DNA from: Streptomyces wedmorensis
GTDB lineage: Bacteria; Actinomycetota; Actinomycetes; Streptomycetales; Streptomycetaceae
Direction: 5' to 3'
Assembly (NCBI RefSeq): GCF_000716445.1
Contig: NZ_JNWK01000101.1
Coordinates: forward strand, 1-14,180
DNA: 14,180 bases
The notes under the pieces: generated by a model
What the model was told of the DNA's origin: nothing
Database searches by the model: none
The model's input: the letters and a program-made list of their open reading frames with translations, nothing else
Part shown: positions 14,104-14,180 of the stretch, piece after piece
How positions within the stretch are numbered: the stretch's first letter is position 1
Layout: each line of letters begins with the position of its first letter
Made by a program: the position numbers and the translations under genes

Positions 14104-14180
14104 ATGAGGAATCCGCAGATCGACTACGGGGCGGTCTTCCGTGCCCTGCCCGGCATGGTGGCTCTGCTGACTCCTGACCT
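14104..14180 (+). CDS. N-terminus of a PAS-domain sensor protein (partial)
   Basis: The last 77 bases encode MRNPQIDYGAVFRALPGMVA, followed by LLTPDL, and run off the window. The pattern IDYxxVFRALPGxVALLTPDL is a familiar opening of a PAS domain in Streptomyces SpoIIE-family phosphatases and related PAS sensor kinases, where VYADAN-like sequence normally follows. The catalytic part lies outside, so phosphatase or kinase cannot be decided here. The ribosome binding site is weak (GAGG about ten bases upstream). Confidence 0.6.
   Translation, partial: MRNPQIDYGAVFRALPGMVALLTPD

Noticed and set aside
1..14180. CRISPR arrays, tRNA or rRNA genes, insertion sequences, transposases
   Set aside because: No direct-repeat array, cloverleaf with a T-loop, or transposase motif was seen on either strand.

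Overview
The window is very GC-rich actinobacterial DNA with strong G/C preference at third codon positions, GGAGG-type ribosome binding sites and GTG starts. Gene content and sequence style point to Streptomyces or a close relative. The content resembles the hypoxia/dormancy (DosR/DevR-type, OsdR-type) gene islands of actinomycetes: an Acg-type nitroreductase, CBS and CBS-BON proteins, a universal stress protein, a P-type cation ATPase, a GAF-GAF histidine kinase of DosS type and a NarL/DosR-type response regulator.

Layout. Positions 1-366 hold decayed remnants: an alcohol dehydrogenase fragment cut off inside its catalytic domain, followed by a piece resembling a glycoside hydrolase family 65 enzyme. 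A minus-strand pair follows: a CBS-pair/BON protein (1387-2010), then an Acg-like nitroreductase (375-1364). Across a 234-bp divergent promoter gap lies a plus-strand series: a shortened universal stress protein (2245-2853), a P2-type cation ATPase (2861-5482) and a DosS-like heme-GAF sensor kinase (5534-7267). The kinase meets, tail to tail with only 6 bp between stops, a minus-strand series read in the order cNMP-binding-domain protein (9136-8678), CBS-BON protein (8650-8012), DosR-like response regulator (7960-7274). Upstream is a secreted CinY/HET-C-like protein (9405-10379, minus), whose stop codon sits in the loop of a strong hairpin. About 1 kb without a supportable gene follows. Then come a small Cys/His-containing protein (11403-11732, plus), two hairpins, a ClC-family chloride transporter or channel (12011-13417, minus), the relic of a two-transmembrane potassium channel (13468-13641, minus), a second gene-poor stretch, and the first 77 bases of a PAS-type sensor gene running off the right edge.

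How it fits together. The kinase keeps both diagnostic residues of the DosS heme pocket (proximal His and distal Tyr, the same 22 residues apart as in M. tuberculosis DosS). The regulator keeps the Lys/Lys/Asn recognition-helix residues of DosR. Three copies of a DosR-box-like palindrome (pattern GGnCnnnnGGTCC) lie 60-90 bp upstream of the three transcription units that carry the stress genes, the kinase and the regulator. The simplest reading is a self-amplifying redox/oxygen two-component circuit whose two halves sit in separate, converging operons, each with its own box. The heme sensing, the box assignment and the operon boundaries are inferences from sequence and have not been tested.
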